Assembly (NCBI GenBank): GCA_003164655.1
Contig: PLTW01000120.1
Location: 28,231 to 49,853 of the forward strand
Origin: Actinomycetota bacterium
GTDB taxonomy: Bacteria; Actinomycetota; Thermoleophilia; UBA2241
Direction of reading: 5' to 3'
DNA: 21,623 bases
Shown here: positions 20,632 through 21,623 of the stretch, piece after piece
How positions within the stretch are numbered: position 1 is the first letter of the stretch
How the letters are laid out: each line of letters starts with the position of its first letter
Notes under the pieces: generated by a model
Told to the model about the DNA's origin: nothing
Database searches by the model: none
The model's input: only the letters and a program-made list of their open reading frames with translations
Position numbers and translations under genes: made by a program

Positions 20632-20649
20632 CGGGCGCGGCCGCGCCCG
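20632..20649. terminator. Palindrome between convergent rpmB and ribH
   Basis: An 18-bp perfect palindrome (CGGGCGCGGCCGCGCCCG) starts one base after the rpmB stop and lies 12 bases beyond the ribH stop. Its position suits a shared transcription end, but neither strand has a T-tract, so an intrinsic-terminator role is only suggested. Confidence 0.4.
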
Positions 20650-20661
20650 GCGCGGCCCCGC

Positions 20662-21129
20662 TCAGGGCAGCACCCGCAGCAGGTTGGCCATCTCCAGGGC
20701 GGTCGTGGCGGCCGCCCAGCCCTTGTTGCCCGCCTTCGTGCCGGCGCGCTCGATGGCCTGCTCGATGCTGTCGGTCGTGAGCACCCCGAACACCACCGGC
20801 AGGCCGCTGTCGAGACTGGCTTTGGCGATCCCCTTGGCGACTTCCGCGGCGACGTAGTCGAAGTGCGGCGTGGCGCCGCGGATCACCGCCCCCAGGCAGA
20901 TGATGGCGTCGTAGCGGCCGCTGGCGGCGAGCTTCTGGGCGACGAGCGGCATCTCAAAGGCGCCCGGCACCCAGGCGATCTCGATGTCGTCGTCGGCGGT
21001 CTCGTGACGGCGCAGGTTGTCGAGCGCTCCGTCGAGCAGGTGCGTCGAGATGAACTCGTTGAAACGTCCCACCACCAGGGCGAATTTCAGGCCCTTGCCG
21101 ATCAGCTTGCCCTCGTAGGTCGTGCTCAT
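20662..21129 (-). CDS. ribH: 6,7-dimethyl-8-ribityllumazine synthase
   Basis: Condenses the ribityl-aminouracil intermediate with dihydroxybutanone phosphate to form lumazine, the penultimate riboflavin step. The 155 residues are normal length: V-V-G-R-F-N-E-F-I-S at 19-28, V-P-G-A-F-E-M-P at 54-61, G-A-V-I-R-G-A-T-P-H-F-D-Y-V at 80-93 with catalytic His89, F-G-V-L-T-T-D-S-I-E-Q-A and R-A-G-T-K-A-G-N-K-G. AAAGGAG lies six bases before the ATG. It follows the GTP cyclohydrolase gene by 48 bases, which include a small hairpin, in the usual rib operon order. Confidence 0.96.
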   Translation of the reverse strand: MSTTYEGKLIGKGLKFALVVGRFNEFISTHLLDGALDNLRRHETADDDIEIAWVPGAFEMPLVAQKLAASGRYDAIICLGAVIRGATPHFDYVAAEVAKGIAKASLDSGLPVVFGVLTTDSIEQAIERAGTKAGNKGWAAATTALEMANLLRVLP

Positions 21130-21151
21130 GCGCTGCTCCTTTCGCGTTGCG

Positions 21152-21169
21152 CGGGCCGTCTTTGGCCCG
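21152..21169. other. Small intercistronic hairpin between rib genes
   Basis: CGGGCC and GGCCCG form a 6-bp stem around a 6-base loop in the 48-base gap between the GTP cyclohydrolase gene and ribH. No T-tract follows on the - strand, so it is more likely a processing or stability element, or chance, than a terminator. Confidence 0.3.
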
Positions 21170-21177
21170 GTCGGTCG

Positions 21178-21623
21178 CTAACCCTCGTCGCCCTCGGCCG
21201 GCAAAAGCGCCTCATGCACGAGCAGGTGGCCCATCTTCTCGCGCTTCGTGCGCAGGTAGGTGAGGCTGTGTTCATGGGGCGCCACCTCGATCGGTACACG
21301 CTCCGAGATCGTCAAGCCGTAGCCTTCGAGGGCGACCAGCTTCTTGGGGTTGTTGGTCATCGTGCGGATGCTCGACAGGCCCAGGTCGACCAGGATCTGG
21401 GCGCCGATGCCGTAGTCGCGCAAGTCGGCCGGAAAGCCGAGCTCGAGGTTGGCCTCGACCGTGTCGCGACCCTGCTCCTGCAGGGCGTAGGCCTTGAGCT
21501 TGTTGAGCAGGCCTATGCCGCGGCCCTCCTGGCGCATGTAGAGCACCACGCCCAGGCCCTCCTGCTCGATACGCCGCAGAGCGATCTCGAGCTGCTGCCC
21601 GCAGTCGCAGCGCAGCGAGCCGA
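21178..21623 (-). CDS. ribA: GTP cyclohydrolase II (ribA, or C-terminal half of ribBA), 5' part outside the window
   Basis: First committed step of riboflavin synthesis: opens the imidazole ring of GTP. About 147 C-terminal codons are visible. From the edge the frame reads G-S-L-R-C-D-C-G-Q-Q-L, whose two Cys are zinc ligands, then Y-M-R-Q-E-G-R-G-I-G-L-L-N-K-L, T-V-E-A-N-L-E-L-G-F, D-L-R-D-Y-G-I-G-A-Q-I-L, and R-T-M-T-N-N-P-K-K. The tail continues Y-L-R-T-K-R-E-K-M-G-H-L-L, as in RibBA fusions of Actinomycetota and Firmicutes, but the DHBP synthase half would lie outside, so fusion cannot be confirmed. No FMN riboswitch is visible; it would lie further upstream. Confidence 0.94.
   Translation of the reverse strand, partial: GSLRCDCGQQLEIALRRIEQEGLGVVLYMRQEGRGIGLLNKLKAYALQEQGRDTVEANLELGFPADLRDYGIGAQILVDLGLSSIRTMTNNPKKLVALEGYGLTISERVPIEVAPHEHSLTYLRTKREKMGHLLVHEALLPAEGDEG

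Noticed and set aside
21130..21177. FMN riboswitch between the rib genes
   Set aside because: The gap is only 48 bases with one small hairpin, far too short for the FMN aptamer, and it lies inside the operon rather than at its head.

Overview
The window is a gene-dense, very G+C-rich bacterial chromosome segment of core housekeeping genes. mihF (the actinobacterial integration host factor) next to gmk, rpoZ and coaBC, plus divIVA, sepF and yggT in a division cluster, point to Actinomycetota. The electron-transfer subunit PyrK, an NAD-type PyrD and a DUF1858 protein suggest an anaerobic or deep-branching member (Coriobacteriia- or Thermoleophilia-like). That placement is inference; no rRNA is present. 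I see no mobile element, CRISPR array, tRNA or rRNA, and no obvious new defence or biosynthetic system.

Layout, left to right. The + strand carries a possible lemA 3' end and htpX (1-1049). Everything from 1046 to 20350 is on the - strand, so it is transcribed right to left. The large right-hand unit, in transcription order, is DUF1858 protein, Asp23/Gls24 protein, fakA, degV (fakB-like), recG, a DHH-CBS-CCA-adding fusion, pgeF, yggS, sepF, proC, yggT, divIVA, a DUF167 protein, lspA and rluD. Most junctions overlap by 4 bases or are separated by fewer than 30, with no internal terminator visible. It joins fatty-acid phosphorylation, recombination, tRNA 3'-end maturation, peptidoglycan and PLP housekeeping, septum formation, lipoprotein processing and rRNA pseudouridylation.

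Immediately after rluD comes a pyrimidine control region on the - strand: a good promoter, a PyrR-binding hairpin and an intrinsic terminator whose 3' arm also holds the Shine-Dalgarno sequence. It leads into what looks like only the first codons of pyrR, in frame with pyrK, followed by pyrD. The usual pyrR-pyrB-pyrC-carA-carB genes and a pyrF after pyrD are absent here. mihF then has its own promoter, apparently giving a leaderless mRNA, and is followed by gmk (no normal start codon), rpoZ, coaBC, an HD-domain protein and a TPR protein whose stop codon shares a CTAG with that of the converging htpX.

At the right end, rpmB (Zn-type L28) is on the + strand, divergent from the DUF1858 operon with overlapping promoters. 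It converges on ribH and a partial GTP cyclohydrolase II gene (ribA or ribBA) on the - strand.

The least ordinary observations are the truncated pyr operon behind an intact PyrR attenuator, two very long perfect hairpins inside coding sequence (21-bp arms in pyrK, 18-bp arms in the TPR gene) within a general excess of long perfect palindromes, the missing gmk start codon and the leaderless mihF promoter.
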